A stretch of DNA of 64,000 bases, taken from Clostridia bacterium. GTDB lineage: Bacteria; Bacillota; Clostridia; Oscillospirales; CAG-272. Shown here in pieces: positions 1 to 9,190 of this stretch (position 1 is its first letter; each line of letters begins with the position of its first letter). The notes beneath the pieces were generated by a model. The model was not told the DNA's origin and ran no database searches. It saw only the letters and a list, made by a program, of their open reading frames with translations. Location: positions 90,452 through 154,451 of the forward strand of contig JAFVQU010000011.1 in NCBI GenBank assembly GCA_017504625.1. The letters are read 5' to 3'. A program made the translations under genes and the position numbers.

Positions 1-27
1 AAATAAATAATTTGGGGGACAAATAAA

Positions 28-1068
28 ATGGGACTCTTTACAAATAAAACATTACTAATAACTGGCGGCACGGGAAGCTTTGGCAACGCAGTGCTTAACA
101 GATTTCTTAAGACCGACATTGGTGAGATAAGAATTTTCTCGCGCGATGAGAAGAAGCAAGACGATATGCGTCACGATTTTCAGGTCAGAATGCCCGAGGT
201 GGCAGAGAAGATCAAGTTTTATATCGGCGATGTGCGCGATATTCAATCGGTCAGAAACGCTATGCACGGCGTTGATTACATATTCCACGCGGCAGCGCTC
301 AAGCAGGTGCCCTCGTGTGAGTTCTTCCCGATAGAAGCGGTCAAGACCAATGTGCTGGGCACAGAAAACGTGCTTACTGCGGCTATTGAGGCGGGAGTTA
401 AGAACGTAGTTTGCCTTTCTACTGACAAGGCGGCTTATCCCGTAAACGCGATGGGTACCAGTAAGGCTATGATGGAGAAGGTGATCGTCGCAAAGTCGAG
501 AACGGTCAGCCCAGATAAGACCAAGATCTGCTGTACACGTTACGGAAACGTAATGTGCTCACGCGGCTCTGTAATTCCGCTTTGGATCGATCAGATCAGA
601 GCTGGCGCGCCTATCACCATCACCGACCCCACGATGACGAGATTTATTATGTCGCTTGACGAGGCGGTCGATCTCGTGTTGTTCGCATTTGAGAACGGCG
701 AGAGCGGTGACATTCTCGTTCAAAAAGCACCTGCTTGTACTATCAAGACGCAGGCAGAGGCAGTATGTGATCTCTTTAGCGGCGATAGGGAAAAGATCAA
801 AATAATCGGTATCCGTCACGGAGAAAAGATGTACGAAACCTTGCTTACAAACGAGGAATGCGCTAACGCGATCGACATGGGTAACTTCTATCGAGTTCCT
901 TGTGACAAGCGCGGACTAAACTACGACAAATACTTTAAAGAGGGCGATACCGAGAGAAATACCCTTACTGAATTCAATTCGCACAATACCGAGCTTCTTG
1001 ACGTTGAGCAGGTCAAGGACAAGCTTTTCGCACTTGCATACATAAAAGAAGAAATTAGCAAAGGATAA
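28..1068 (+). CDS. capE: UDP-GlcNAc 4,6-dehydratase/5-epimerase (CapE/FnlA-like)
   Basis: A short-chain dehydrogenase/reductase of 346 aa, the usual length for this family. The nucleotide-binding motif TGGTGSFG lies at residues 12-19. Where typical SDR enzymes have YxxxK there is MGTSK (in NAMGTSKAMMEK), the substitution known in CapE-type inverting dehydratases. CapE converts UDP-GlcNAc to the 4-keto-6-deoxy L-arabino intermediate, the first step towards UDP-N-acetyl-L-fucosamine for capsule or other surface glycans. A GGGGGA ribosome site precedes the ATG. The capF and capG homologues follow on the same strand, which supports the assignment. Confidence 0.93.
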   Translation: MGLFTNKTLLITGGTGSFGNAVLNRFLKTDIGEIRIFSRDEKKQDDMRHDFQVRMPEVAEKIKFYIGDVRDIQSVRNAMHGVDYIFHAAALKQVPSCEFFPIEAVKTNVLGTENVLTAAIEAGVKNVVCLSTDKAAYPVNAMGTSKAMMEKVIVAKSRTVSPDKTKICCTRYGNVMCSRGSVIPLWIDQIRAGAPITITDPTMTRFIMSLDEAVDLVLFAFENGESGDILVQKAPACTIKTQAEAVCDLFSGDREKIKIIGIRHGEKMYETLLTNEECANAIDMGNFYRVPCDKRGLNYDKYFKEGDTERNTLTEFNSHNTELLDVEQVKDKLFALAYIKEEISKG

Positions 1069-1074
1069 AAAATA

Positions 1075-2256
1075 ATGTTATCAAGCTTTAAATTGGGCAT
1101 ATTGACGCTGATCAATAATGCCTTAAAGGGCGAGCAAAATCTCTTACCCGAGGATTTTGACTACTCAAAGCTGTATAAATTTTCCGTAAGACAACAGATC
1201 ATGCCGCTTATTTATTATGGCGGTTCAACAAATCCTGTGTTTGTTGCGAATGACATTGATGGAAAGCTTCGTTCTTCAACTATCTATGCGGCAGTAGTCA
1301 GTGAGCATCAGACACTTGAGGTCAATAAGGTCTGTGGCTTCTTTGATGAAAATGGCATCGACTATATGAGATTAAAGGGATTTGGAATCAAAAAGCTTTA
1401 CCCGCGCGAGGAAATGCGAATTATGGGAGATGCTGACATACTCATACGTGAGAATCAAATGCCAATGATTGAACAGCTTATGGTCGATCTTGGTTATACA
1501 CATGTTTTGACGAGCGACCATGAATGGACTTGGGTAAAGGGTTCCGTAAAGATTGAGCTTCACAAAAGGTTAGTCCCTACATATAGCAAGGACTTCTATT
1601 CTTATTTTGGCGATGGTTGGTTTCTTGCGAATAAAAAGGAAGAAAATCGATGCGAGTACTATATGAAGGCTGAGGATGAGTTTGTCTATTTGTTTACTCA
1701 TTTTGCAAAGCACTACAGATATTCAGGTATCGGTATAAAGCATACGGTTGATCTTTATATGTTTATGAAGACCTATAAGGATCTTGATTACAAATATATG
1801 AGATCGTCGTTTAAGAGCTTGGGTTTGCTCAAGTTTTATGATAACATATGCAAAATGTTAGATGTTTGGTTTAATGGTGCAGAGTGTGACGAATTGTCTG
1901 AATTTCTCACCAACAAAATTTTTGCAAACGGCGCATACGGCACGCTGACGGCGACTTTGAAATCCGAGGCCGTAGTGCTTGCAAAGGGAACTAATGCAAA
2001 GGGTGCTAAACGCAAGAAGATGATTAGACTTATATTCCCAACCTACGAAAATATGTGTCCCACATATTCATGGATCAAGGGAAAACCGTGGCTCTTACCT
2101 TTGGCATGGATATATCGTTTTATTGTTGTACTGCTTTTTAAACGCGACAAGATCAAGGCATATAAAAAGGATATGAAAGTCATAAGCAAAGAAAATATAG
2201 ACGCGTATCAAGCGGAGCTTAATTTTGTTGGATTAGACTTTAACTATGAGGTGTAA
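1075..2256 (+). CDS. NTP_transf_5-like nucleotidyltransferase family protein
   Basis: A 393-aa protein resembling the uncharacterised nucleotidyltransferase family NTP_transf_5. It has the family-type core EEMRIMGDADILI at about residues 119-131, with the GDAD acidic pair likely to bind metal, and an N-terminal helical region. It sits 6 bp after capE and ends 1 bp before the capF start, so it is translated within the capsule-sugar operon. Its target is unknown. Members of this family are common inside surface-polysaccharide clusters. It is not needed for UDP-L-FucNAc synthesis, so it probably has an accessory role. Confidence 0.7.
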   Translation: MLSSFKLGILTLINNALKGEQNLLPEDFDYSKLYKFSVRQQIMPLIYYGGSTNPVFVANDIDGKLRSSTIYAAVVSEHQTLEVNKVCGFFDENGIDYMRLKGFGIKKLYPREEMRIMGDADILIRENQMPMIEQLMVDLGYTHVLTSDHEWTWVKGSVKIELHKRLVPTYSKDFYSYFGDGWFLANKKEENRCEYYMKAEDEFVYLFTHFAKHYRYSGIGIKHTVDLYMFMKTYKDLDYKYMRSSFKSLGLLKFYDNICKMLDVWFNGAECDELSEFLTNKIFANGAYGTLTATLKSEAVVLAKGTNAKGAKRKKMIRLIFPTYENMCPTYSWIKGKPWLLPLAWIYRFIVVLLFKRDKIKAYKKDMKVISKENIDAYQAELNFVGLDFNYEV

Positions 2257-2257
2257 G

Positions 2258-3454
2258 ATGAAAATACTTGTAACAGGAGCGTACGGCTTCGTCGGGAAAA
2301 ATCTTTGCGCCGCTCTGAAAAACATCAGGGATGTCAAGGATAAGACGAGAGGCGTTGCAATTGAGGAAATATACGAGTACGATATAGACACTCCCGAAAC
2401 GGTGCTTGACGAGGCGTGCGAGAATGCGGACTTCGTCTTTAATCTCGCAGGTGTCAACCGTCCGCAAAGCAGCGAGGAGTTCATGCAGGGCAATTTTGGC
2501 TTTGCAAGCCTTCTTCTCAATAAGCTGAAAGAGAAGAAAAACACTTGCCCCGTAATGCTTTCCTCGTCAATTCAGGCTACGCTTATCGGACGTTACGATA
2601 GCGACTACGGTCGCAGTAAAAAAGCGGGAGAGGAGCTGTTTTTCTCATACACGGAGGAAACCGGCGCAAAGGTGCTCGTCTACCGTTTCCCCAACCTTTT
2701 CGGCAAGTGGTGCAGACCGAACTACAATAGCGCGGTTGCAACATTCTGCAACAATATTGCCAACGATCTGCCTATAACAGTGAACGATCCCGCAGTTACA
2801 CTTGAATTGCTCTATATCGACGATCTTATTGACGAGATGATCGCCGCGCTTGGGGGCAGAGAGCACCGTTGCGAGTTTGACGGCGTCAACACCGTGCTTT
2901 GCGAGGGCGGAAGATATTGCGCCGCGCCCGTGACGCATAAAGTTACGCTTGGAGAGATAGTTTCCTTGCTTGAAAGCTTCAGAGCGCAAACTGAAACGCT
3001 CGTCATGCCCGAAATTCCTGAAAACAGCTTTGCAAAGAAGCTTTATTCGACCTATTTGTCGTATCTTCCCAAGGAAAAGGTTGCTTTTCCTTTAAAGATG
3101 AATATTGACGCTCGCGGATCATTTACAGAGCTGCTCAAAACCGAAAAATGCGGTCAGTTCTCGGTGAATATCTCAAAGCCCGGCATCACGAAGGGTCAGC
3201 ACTGGCATCATACAAAGTGGGAATTTTTCATCGTCGTAAGCGGACGCGGACTTATTCAGATGCGCAAAATAGGCTCTGACGAGGTACTCAATTTCGAGGT
3301 CAGCGGTGAGAAAATAGAGGCAATACATATGCTCCCCGGATATACGCATAACATAATAAATTTGTCGGATACCGACGATCTCGTGACGCTCATGTGGGCA
3401 AACGAGCAATTCGATCCGTCACATCCCGATACTTTTTTTGAGGTGGTAGAATGA
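2258..3454 (+). CDS. capF: CapF-type UDP-sugar C4-reductase/C3-epimerase
   Basis: A two-domain enzyme: an N-terminal NAD(P)-binding SDR domain (GAYGFVG near residue 9; YGRSKKAGE as the YxxxK site) and a C-terminal cupin with GQHWHHTKWEFF. This pairing is diagnostic of CapF/FnlB/WbjC, where the cupin epimerises C3 and the SDR domain reduces C4 to give UDP-L-TalNAc. I chose the ATG at 2258 because GAGGTG lies 6 nt upstream; an earlier in-frame ATG at 2246 overlaps that ribosome site. The stop overlaps the next start by 4 nt, indicating coupled translation. Confidence 0.93.
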   Translation: MKILVTGAYGFVGKNLCAALKNIRDVKDKTRGVAIEEIYEYDIDTPETVLDEACENADFVFNLAGVNRPQSSEEFMQGNFGFASLLLNKLKEKKNTCPVMLSSSIQATLIGRYDSDYGRSKKAGEELFFSYTEETGAKVLVYRFPNLFGKWCRPNYNSAVATFCNNIANDLPITVNDPAVTLELLYIDDLIDEMIAALGGREHRCEFDGVNTVLCEGGRYCAAPVTHKVTLGEIVSLLESFRAQTETLVMPEIPENSFAKKLYSTYLSYLPKEKVAFPLKMNIDARGSFTELLKTEKCGQFSVNISKPGITKGQHWHHTKWEFFIVVSGRGLIQMRKIGSDEVLNFEVSGEKIEAIHMLPGYTHNIINLSDTDDLVTLMWANEQFDPSHPDTFFEVVE

Positions 3455-4635
3455 ACATTAAACTTGATTACTCAGACGTTTCCTTTAAGGACAACGGTAA
3501 GCTTAAGCTTCTCATAATCGTTGGCACGCGCCCCGAGATAATTCGTCTTGCGGCGGTAATTAACAAGTGCCGCAAATATTTCGATTGTGTTCTTGCGCAC
3601 ACGGGTCAGAACTATGACTACAACCTCAACGGCGTGTTTTTTAAAGACCTAAAGCTCGACGCCCCCGAGGTTTATATGGATGCCGTAGGCGACGACCTTG
3701 GCGCAACGGTCGGTAATATTATAAACTGCTCGTACAAGCTTATGGCGACGATAAAGCCTGACGCTCTGCTTATTCTCGGCGACACAAACTCTTGCCTTTC
3801 TGCAATTGCGGCAAAGAGATTGCATATTCCGATTTTCCACATGGAAGCAGGCAACAGATGCAAGGACGAGTGCTTGCCCGAGGAAACCAACCGCCGTATC
3901 GTCGATATAATCTCCGATGTCAATCTCGCGTATTCCGAGCACGCGCGCAAGTATCTCCACGAGTGCGGACTGCCCAAGGAGAGAGTTTACGTTACTGGCT
4001 CGCCTATGGCAGAGGTGCTCCGCGCAAATCTCGATGAGATAAAGGCAAGCGACATTCTCTCAAAGCTTGGACTTGAAAAGAAAAAGTACATACTCCTCTC
4101 GGCGCACAGAGAAGAGAATATCGACACCGAAAAGAACTTTTTGTCGCTCTTCGGTGCGATAAATAAGCTAGCAGAGAAGTACGATATGCCTATTTTGTAC
4201 TCCTGTCACCCCAGAAGCAGAAACAGACTTGATGCAAGCGGATTTGTGCTTGACGGACGAGTTATCCGCCACGAGCCTCTTGGCTTCCACGATTACAATT
4301 GCTTGCAGATGAACGCTTTTGCCGTTGTGTCGGACAGCGGAACGCTTCCTGAGGAAAGTTCATTCTTTACGAGCATAGGCGAGCCTTTCCCCGCGGTCTG
4401 CATCCGCACATCGACCGAGCGCCCCGAGGCGCTTGACAAGGCGTGCTTCGTGCTTGCGGGAATTGATGAAAAGAGCCTTCTCCAAGCCGTCGATACCGCA
4501 GTTACGATGACCGAGCTCGGCGACCACGGAATTCCCGTGCCCGACTACGTCGAGGAGAACGTATCAACCAAGGTCGTAAAGATCATCCAATCCTACACCG
4601 GAGTGGTAAACAAAATGGTGTGGAGAAAGTTTTGA
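3451..4635 (+). CDS. capG: UDP-N-acetylglucosamine 2-epimerase family, CapG/FnlC-like
   Basis: A WecB-family epimerase of 394 aa. Visible family motifs are GTRPEIIRLA near the N-terminus, HTGQNYDYN, GDTNSCLS, HMEAGNR and EETNRRIVD. In the CapE-CapF-CapG pathway this enzyme performs the final C2 epimerisation giving UDP-N-acetyl-L-fucosamine. The order capE-x-capF-capG and the 4-nt overlap with capF favour this role over a general UDP-ManNAc epimerase. An intrinsic terminator follows directly. Confidence 0.93.
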   Translation: MNIKLDYSDVSFKDNGKLKLLIIVGTRPEIIRLAAVINKCRKYFDCVLAHTGQNYDYNLNGVFFKDLKLDAPEVYMDAVGDDLGATVGNIINCSYKLMATIKPDALLILGDTNSCLSAIAAKRLHIPIFHMEAGNRCKDECLPEETNRRIVDIISDVNLAYSEHARKYLHECGLPKERVYVTGSPMAEVLRANLDEIKASDILSKLGLEKKKYILLSAHREENIDTEKNFLSLFGAINKLAEKYDMPILYSCHPRSRNRLDASGFVLDGRVIRHEPLGFHDYNCLQMNAFAVVSDSGTLPEESSFFTSIGEPFPAVCIRTSTERPEALDKACFVLAGIDEKSLLQAVDTAVTMTELGDHGIPVPDYVEENVSTKVVKIIQSYTGVVNKMVWRKF

Positions 4636-4641
4636 TAATTG

Positions 4642-4677
4642 AAAAAGCTATCGCGTCAGGCGATAGCTTTTTGTTTT
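4642..4677 (+). terminator. Intrinsic terminator after the UDP-FucNAc operon
   Basis: A perfect 13-bp stem (AAAAAGCTATCGC pairing with GCGATAGCTTTTT), loop GTCAG, then a T-rich tail. It ends the transcript a few bases after the capG stop. Confidence 0.9.
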
Positions 4678-4864
4678 ATGATAAAACATTTTACAACCTT
4701 TTATCATCTGTTTTTTTATCTCCCTTTAAGCTCTTGAAGGCGGTTGGCGGCATATTCTGCATCTAGATCGAATTCATATTTTTCTCCTGCGTTTTCTTAA
4801 TAGTGTGCGTGTTTTACCGTGCGTTATACAGATATTGTCGCTAAAAACTTACATTTGAGCTTGA

Positions 4865-4888
4865 GATGTTGCGAAAAAGCGACATCTT
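4865..4888. promoter_or_regulatory. Inverted repeat upstream of the WYL regulator promoter
   Basis: AGATGTTGC and GCGACATCT form a near-perfect 9-bp inverted repeat around GAAAAA, ending 5 bp before the -35 box of the WYL gene at 4954. There is no T-tract, so an operator is more likely than a terminator. The rest of the 4678-4953 gap shows nothing else I can name. Confidence 0.45.
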
Positions 4889-4892
4889 ATGC

Positions 4893-4921
4893 TTTACAAC
4901 GCGGCAAAAATATGGTATGAT
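4893..4921 (+). promoter_or_regulatory. Sigma-A type promoter of the first WYL gene
   Basis: TTTACA (4893-4898), a 17-bp spacer, and TATGAT (4916-4921), about 30 bp before the start codon at 4954. Confidence 0.75.
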
Positions 4922-4953
4922 TATATTGTCGACAAAAACACCGAAGGGTAAAA

Positions 4954-5952
4954 ATGGTATACCAAATGAAAAATAACGAGAAATTAAATCGCATAAGACC
5001 GCTAAAAATCTGGGAGATACTCCAGCGAGAGACCGACGAGGATCATCCCATCGGAACAGAGGAGCTTCGCGCAAGGTTGCTTGAGTGCGGCATTGAGGCG
5101 CACAGAACGACGATATACGAGGACATCAGGCTGCTCAACGAGTGTGGCTACGAGGTAATGTCGCGTCGCGGAAGAAGTAACCAATACTACGTCGTGGACA
5201 GAAGCTTTTCAAATCCCGAGATACATATCCTCCTTGACGCCGTGCAGGCGGCAAGCTTTATTACCGAGAAGAAAACGGGAGAGCTTGTAGACAAGATCGC
5301 GCAGCTTGCGGGCAGTCAGAAGGGACTTGTACTCAAGAGCAATATCGTGCAGTTCAACACCGCAAAAAGCTCGAACGAGAGCATATATTACAATGTGAAC
5401 GAGATTGTAAGCGCGATAACCAAGCATCAGAAGATAATATTTCTTTATTTTGATTACGACACGAATCACAACAGAGTTTACAGGCGCGACGGTCATCACT
5501 ACGTAGTAAGTCCGTTTGCCACGGTCTTTGCCGATGGACACTATTATCTCGTCATATACGACAAGAGATACAACAAGATGACAAATTACCGTATCGACCG
5601 CATGGAGCGGGTTGAGATTATAGACGAGCTTGCCGACACACCGCCCGATGAGCTTACCTTTGATATTGCAAACTATAAAAAATCGCTCTTTGGTATGTTT
5701 GCAGGAAAGACGACAAAGGTATCAATCGAGGCAGATCATACGCTTGTAGACGCGGTTTTTGATCTTTTTGGAGAAAAAACAAAAATCCTTTCAAGTGGGG
5801 ATAAGAGCATAAGATTTTCCGCCGACGTGCAGATAAGCCCGCTCTTTTTTGGTTGGTGCTGCTCATTCGGCGACAAGCTCCGCGTATTAGCGCCCGAATC
5901 GGTAAAGGAGGAGCTTAAAGAGTATACCGCGCTTGTTGGAGGGCAGTATTAG
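4954..5952 (+). CDS. WYL-domain transcriptional regulator (HTH-WYL)
   Basis: 332 aa. The N-terminal winged helix-turn-helix is visible around residues 15-75 (THRTTIYEDIRLLNECGYEV-like region) and a WYL ligand-sensing domain around residues 135-240, followed by the usual C-terminal extension. WYL regulators often control defence islands and RNA-repair loci and can sense nucleic-acid ligands. It is the first of three WYL proteins in the 5-9 kb block and the only one with an obvious N-terminal HTH of the standard layout. It has its own consensus-like promoter. Its closeness to the AAA-RNA-array-TROVE genes makes it a candidate regulator of that system. Confidence 0.88.
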   Translation: MVYQMKNNEKLNRIRPLKIWEILQRETDEDHPIGTEELRARLLECGIEAHRTTIYEDIRLLNECGYEVMSRRGRSNQYYVVDRSFSNPEIHILLDAVQAASFITEKKTGELVDKIAQLAGSQKGLVLKSNIVQFNTAKSSNESIYYNVNEIVSAITKHQKIIFLYFDYDTNHNRVYRRDGHHYVVSPFATVFADGHYYLVIYDKRYNKMTNYRIDRMERVEIIDELADTPPDELTFDIANYKKSLFGMFAGKTTKVSIEADHTLVDAVFDLFGEKTKILSSGDKSIRFSADVQISPLFFGWCCSFGDKLRVLAPESVKEELKEYTALVGGQY

Positions 5953-6042
5953 AATACAGGCACTTTGGCTTTTGTCAAGCAAAACGGCACCGTAACCGTT
6001 GGGATGATAGGCATACGTTGAATAAAAAAGAGAGGTTTCATA

Positions 6043-6486
6043 ATGAAATGGTATGACGTAATACTTTGGCAACCGTATATTGATTATTTTGAGAGCGATC
6101 CCGATTTTGATATTGATTCAAATGATAATGACAGTATCTTCTCTCACTTCAGCGATACTGTAAGGGGATTGATATTTGCTTACGTAACAAGAGAACATCC
6201 TACCTCCAAAATGCCATTGGGTGCGTACGGTGAGGCGGGCTATCTCTCCTATATGCAGGCAGATGATTGCGATAAGGATTTCGAAAAAATATGGCAGTCA
6301 ATACCGTGTGATGAGGGAAAAAGCAGATACGAGCTTGATCCCGAATTGTTATCTCCTCCGCAGCTTGCACTTTTGATCATTTATCCGTTTGCATCTCGCA
6401 CGGATGAAAAGGTTGAGGTGGCTTTTGCAAAACGAGGGGACTTGAAGAGGTATATACTTAAACTCAAAGGAAAAGTAAAAAAATGA
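6043..6486 (+). CDS. Hypothetical protein, 147 aa
   Basis: I do not recognise this protein. It is acidic at the N-terminus (residues 20-35 are rich in Asp/Ser) and basic at the end (LKGKVKK). No signal peptide or membrane segment is visible. GAGAGG precedes the ATG. It overlaps the next gene by 4 nt (ATGA), so the two are probably translated together and may interact. It lies between two WYL genes, inside the block that leads to the RNA array. Confidence 0.7.
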   Translation: MKWYDVILWQPYIDYFESDPDFDIDSNDNDSIFSHFSDTVRGLIFAYVTREHPTSKMPLGAYGEAGYLSYMQADDCDKDFEKIWQSIPCDEGKSRYELDPELLSPPQLALLIIYPFASRTDEKVEVAFAKRGDLKRYILKLKGKVKK

Positions 6487-6866
6487 TTCCGAGAATATAC
6501 TACTACCGCGGCGACGGAAGTCTTTATAACGAGGATGAGCTGAGCCGCAAGACACTCCGAAATATAAACGGGATGCTTGTCAGATGCTTTATGCAGAACG
6601 GCAGCATACAAATAGGATATGCGGAGCCTTACAGAGCAAGTCTTGAATCGGGACGTGATTTTGAAAGCGAGCCGATGATGTATCTTTGGACTTGGGACAA
6701 TATAGACGAGACCAGCCATACTCTGATCGGCGACGATATCACGAAATTCAGCCAGACGCACACACCTGTAAGAATAGACAGAATCGCGAGGATTGACGCG
6801 ATACTGTACTCAAACCCGCGTTGGGGAGGGCGTCTTACAAACAGATTTTACGCGGGAGAAACCTAA
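6483..6866 (+). CDS. Hypothetical protein, 127 aa
   Basis: Unrecognised soluble protein with many aromatic residues near the N-terminus (RIYYYRGDGSLY) and a compact fold-sized length. The start overlaps the stop of the preceding gene, typical of coupled partners. The next gene, a WYL protein, begins 33 bp later after a GGGGAGGG ribosome site. The composition is consistent with a small beta-rich domain, but nothing catalytic can be named. Confidence 0.68.
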   Translation: MIPRIYYYRGDGSLYNEDELSRKTLRNINGMLVRCFMQNGSIQIGYAEPYRASLESGRDFESEPMMYLWTWDNIDETSHTLIGDDITKFSQTHTPVRIDRIARIDAILYSNPRWGGRLTNRFYAGET

Positions 6867-6898
6867 GCTAACTATCAAAATGAGGGGAGGGCGGATAT

Positions 6899-8167
6899 AT
6901 GTCGAATTACAGTGAGCTTATCAAAAACTTTGAAAAGATAAGGGCTTACATGCGTGATTTTTACGTCTACGGCTTTAAAAAGCGTGACGATTACAGCGAA
7001 AAAAGCACAAAAAGCGCGCGATCCTACGACGACGAGCGCCGCAGAATTGAAAGCTGGCTTGGCGATCATATGAGCTTTGTGCGTACTCCCGAGGGTAAAA
7101 ATGTTTTTATCTCGATCGACAGCCGCACCATAAGACATAATCCGTTTTTCAACGCTTGGAAAGCAAAGAGCTTTACCGACGGTGATATAACACTTCATTT
7201 TATTATTTTTGACATCCTTCACGAGCCTTCGATCAGCAGGACGGTAACCGAGATAATGCGCGAGATCGATGAGAAATATCTTTCGGGCTTTAATAAGCCG
7301 ATGATGTTTGACGAGTCAACTATCCGTAAAAAGCTTAAGGAATATTGCGAGGCTGGAATAATCGAGTCGCAAAAGGAAGGTCGAAGGGTTTATTACCGCC
7401 GCGCAGAAAACACCGACGTGTCGGATCTTGAGGACCTTTTGCATTATTTCTCCGAGGCGGTGCCTTGCGGCGCTATCGGCTCCTTTCTGCTTGACAAGAC
7501 CGAGTCTGATACCGATACGTTTACCTTCAAGCATCACTACATAACCGGCGCGATAGACAGCGGCGTTATGGCGGCGCTTTTCACCGCTATGAGAGAAAAG
7601 CGCGCGGTCACGGTGTCAAACCTCAGCCGCCGCCGCGATCTGCCTCGCCGTAACCGAATCATACCGCTCCGATTCTTTATCAGCGTTCAGAGCGGTAGGC
7701 AGCATCTGATTGCTTATCTTCCGGAATATAATCATTTTCAATCCTATCGCGTTGATTATCTTTCTCAGGTCAAGCTTGAGGATGTTACGCCGCGCTTTGA
7801 CGAGCTGCGCTCCGAGCTTGACAGGATGCAGGGCAAGATGTGGGGTGTAAGCGTAAAACGTAACAAGTGGGGAGAGGATCGCCTTGAGCACGTTGAATTT
7901 ACCGTGAAGGTAGATGACGGCGAGGACTTTATCGTCAAGCGCTTGTACAGAGAAAAGCGCGTGGGTGAGATCGAGATGATAGACGCGCATACGTATCGTT
8001 TTACCGCGGACGTCTATGATTCAAGCGAGATGGTTCCGTGGATCAGGAGCTTCATCTGCCGAATAACCGATATGAAGTTTTCAAACAGATCACAGGAGAA
8101 CAAGTTCAAGGAGGATCTTGATGCTTTGTACTCCATGTACGGCGTAAGGGAGGAGGACGAGGCATGA
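6899..8167 (+). CDS. WYL-domain protein with divergent N-terminus
   Basis: 422 aa. The N-terminal 170 residues contain helices and a winged-helix-like stretch (DESTIRKKLKEYCEAGIIESQKEGRRVYYRR, about residues 139-169). The WYL-type domain follows (about 220-320, with RNRIIPLRFFISVQSGRQHLIAYL and the YRVDYLSQV strand). The layout differs from the shorter WYL protein at 4954. The stop overlaps the next start by 4 nt, so this and the 303-aa WYL protein are made together and could form a hetero-oligomer. The ligand is unknown. Confidence 0.83.
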   Translation: MSNYSELIKNFEKIRAYMRDFYVYGFKKRDDYSEKSTKSARSYDDERRRIESWLGDHMSFVRTPEGKNVFISIDSRTIRHNPFFNAWKAKSFTDGDITLHFIIFDILHEPSISRTVTEIMREIDEKYLSGFNKPMMFDESTIRKKLKEYCEAGIIESQKEGRRVYYRRAENTDVSDLEDLLHYFSEAVPCGAIGSFLLDKTESDTDTFTFKHHYITGAIDSGVMAALFTAMREKRAVTVSNLSRRRDLPRRNRIIPLRFFISVQSGRQHLIAYLPEYNHFQSYRVDYLSQVKLEDVTPRFDELRSELDRMQGKMWGVSVKRNKWGEDRLEHVEFTVKVDDGEDFIVKRLYREKRVGEIEMIDAHTYRFTADVYDSSEMVPWIRSFICRITDMKFSNRSQENKFKEDLDALYSMYGVREEDEA

Positions 8168-9075
8168 TATTCAGCGAGCTTTATTCCGCGTATTATAATA
8201 CCGTGGCGGCTATTATTTCACGCATAATTGACGGAGAGCATTCCGAAAAGGAATTACAAATGATAGTTGCCGAGAGAGCGTTTGGCGAGAGCGTGCTGAC
8301 AATTATCCCCTCGCTAAAAAACGAGAAATGGCAGCTTGTTCATCATGATATGACTACGTCACTTGAGCATAAGCCGACAATGCCCTTGACAACTCTGCAA
8401 AAGCAGTGGCTGAAGGCGATCTCGCTTGATCCGAGATTTAAGCTCTTTGACGTGAAATTTCCCGACCTTGAGGGCGTGGAGCCCCTCTTTACGTCCGAGG
8501 ACTACCACGTATACGACAAATACAGCGACGGCGATCCCTTTGAGGATGAGGAGTATATAAGACAGTTTAAGGTGATCCTTGCGGCGATCAGACAGGGAAC
8601 TCAGATAAAATTTGAGATGGTTAACCGCAACGGAAAAACCATGTATATCAGATGTCATCCGATTCGTCTTGAATATTCAGAAAAGGATGATAAGTTCAGA
8701 CTTGTTACAGCCGGTTGGCGCGCGATATCAACGGTCAATCTCTCGAAGATAAGAGCCTGCGTTCATTACACGGGTCCAAGAGAGCTTGACGGTGAGGAGC
8801 GCGAGGCGATATACGACACGGTAACGGTTAGGGTGCTTGATGAGCGCAACGCGCTTGAGAGATTTATGCTCCATTTTGCTCATTTTGAAAAGCAAGCCGA
8901 AAAGCTTGATAAAAAGAACTATCTCGTGAGAATTAAATACGATCACAATGACGAGTCCGAAATGGTAATAAGAATTCTGTCCTTTGGACCTATGGTAGAG
9001 GTCTTGGGGACGGACTCGTTCAGAAATTTGATCATACAAAAGCTAAAAAAACAAAGAAACTGCGGACTCAAATAA
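8164..9075 (+). CDS. WYL-domain protein lacking an obvious HTH
   Basis: 303 aa. A WYL-like core spans about residues 130-215 (TQIKFEMVNRNGKTM, then CHPIRLEYSEKDDKFRLV and STVNLSKIRACV), with a C-terminal extension typical of the family. I see no clear DNA-binding helix-turn-helix at the N-terminus. It may be a co-regulator of the upstream 422-aa WYL protein, with which it overlaps by 4 nt. Its stop codon lies in the loop of the terminator at 9060-9093. Confidence 0.8.
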   Translation: MIFSELYSAYYNTVAAIISRIIDGEHSEKELQMIVAERAFGESVLTIIPSLKNEKWQLVHHDMTTSLEHKPTMPLTTLQKQWLKAISLDPRFKLFDVKFPDLEGVEPLFTSEDYHVYDKYSDGDPFEDEEYIRQFKVILAAIRQGTQIKFEMVNRNGKTMYIRCHPIRLEYSEKDDKFRLVTAGWRAISTVNLSKIRACVHYTGPRELDGEEREAIYDTVTVRVLDERNALERFMLHFAHFEKQAEKLDKKNYLVRIKYDHNDESEMVIRILSFGPMVEVLGTDSFRNLIIQKLKKQRNCGLK

Positions 9076-9093
9076 GAGTTCGCAGCTTTTTTT
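9060..9093 (+). terminator. Terminator of the WYL operon overlapping the stop codon
   Basis: CTGCGGACTC pairs with GAGTTCGCAG around the loop AAATAA, which contains the stop codon, followed by CTTTTTTT. Its T-tract forms the start of a block repeated before the RNA array. Confidence 0.85.
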
Positions 9094-9125
9094 CCGTGAA
9101 AAAGAGCTTTTAAGATGGTAAAATG
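9079..9125 (+). promoter_or_regulatory. Promoter of the AAA ATPase gene (twin copy 1)
   Basis: GTGAAA (9096-9101), a 17-bp spacer, and TAAAAT (9119-9124). The upstream stretch TTCGCAGCTTTTTTTCC and the end GGTAAAATG match the copy in front of the RNA array, while most of the spacer differs. Confidence 0.65.
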
Positions 9126-9190
9126 TAGAAAAATTGGATTGCTACGGTGATCGCGTCTGATTTTTATCAAAAAACGGAGGTGATACATAT

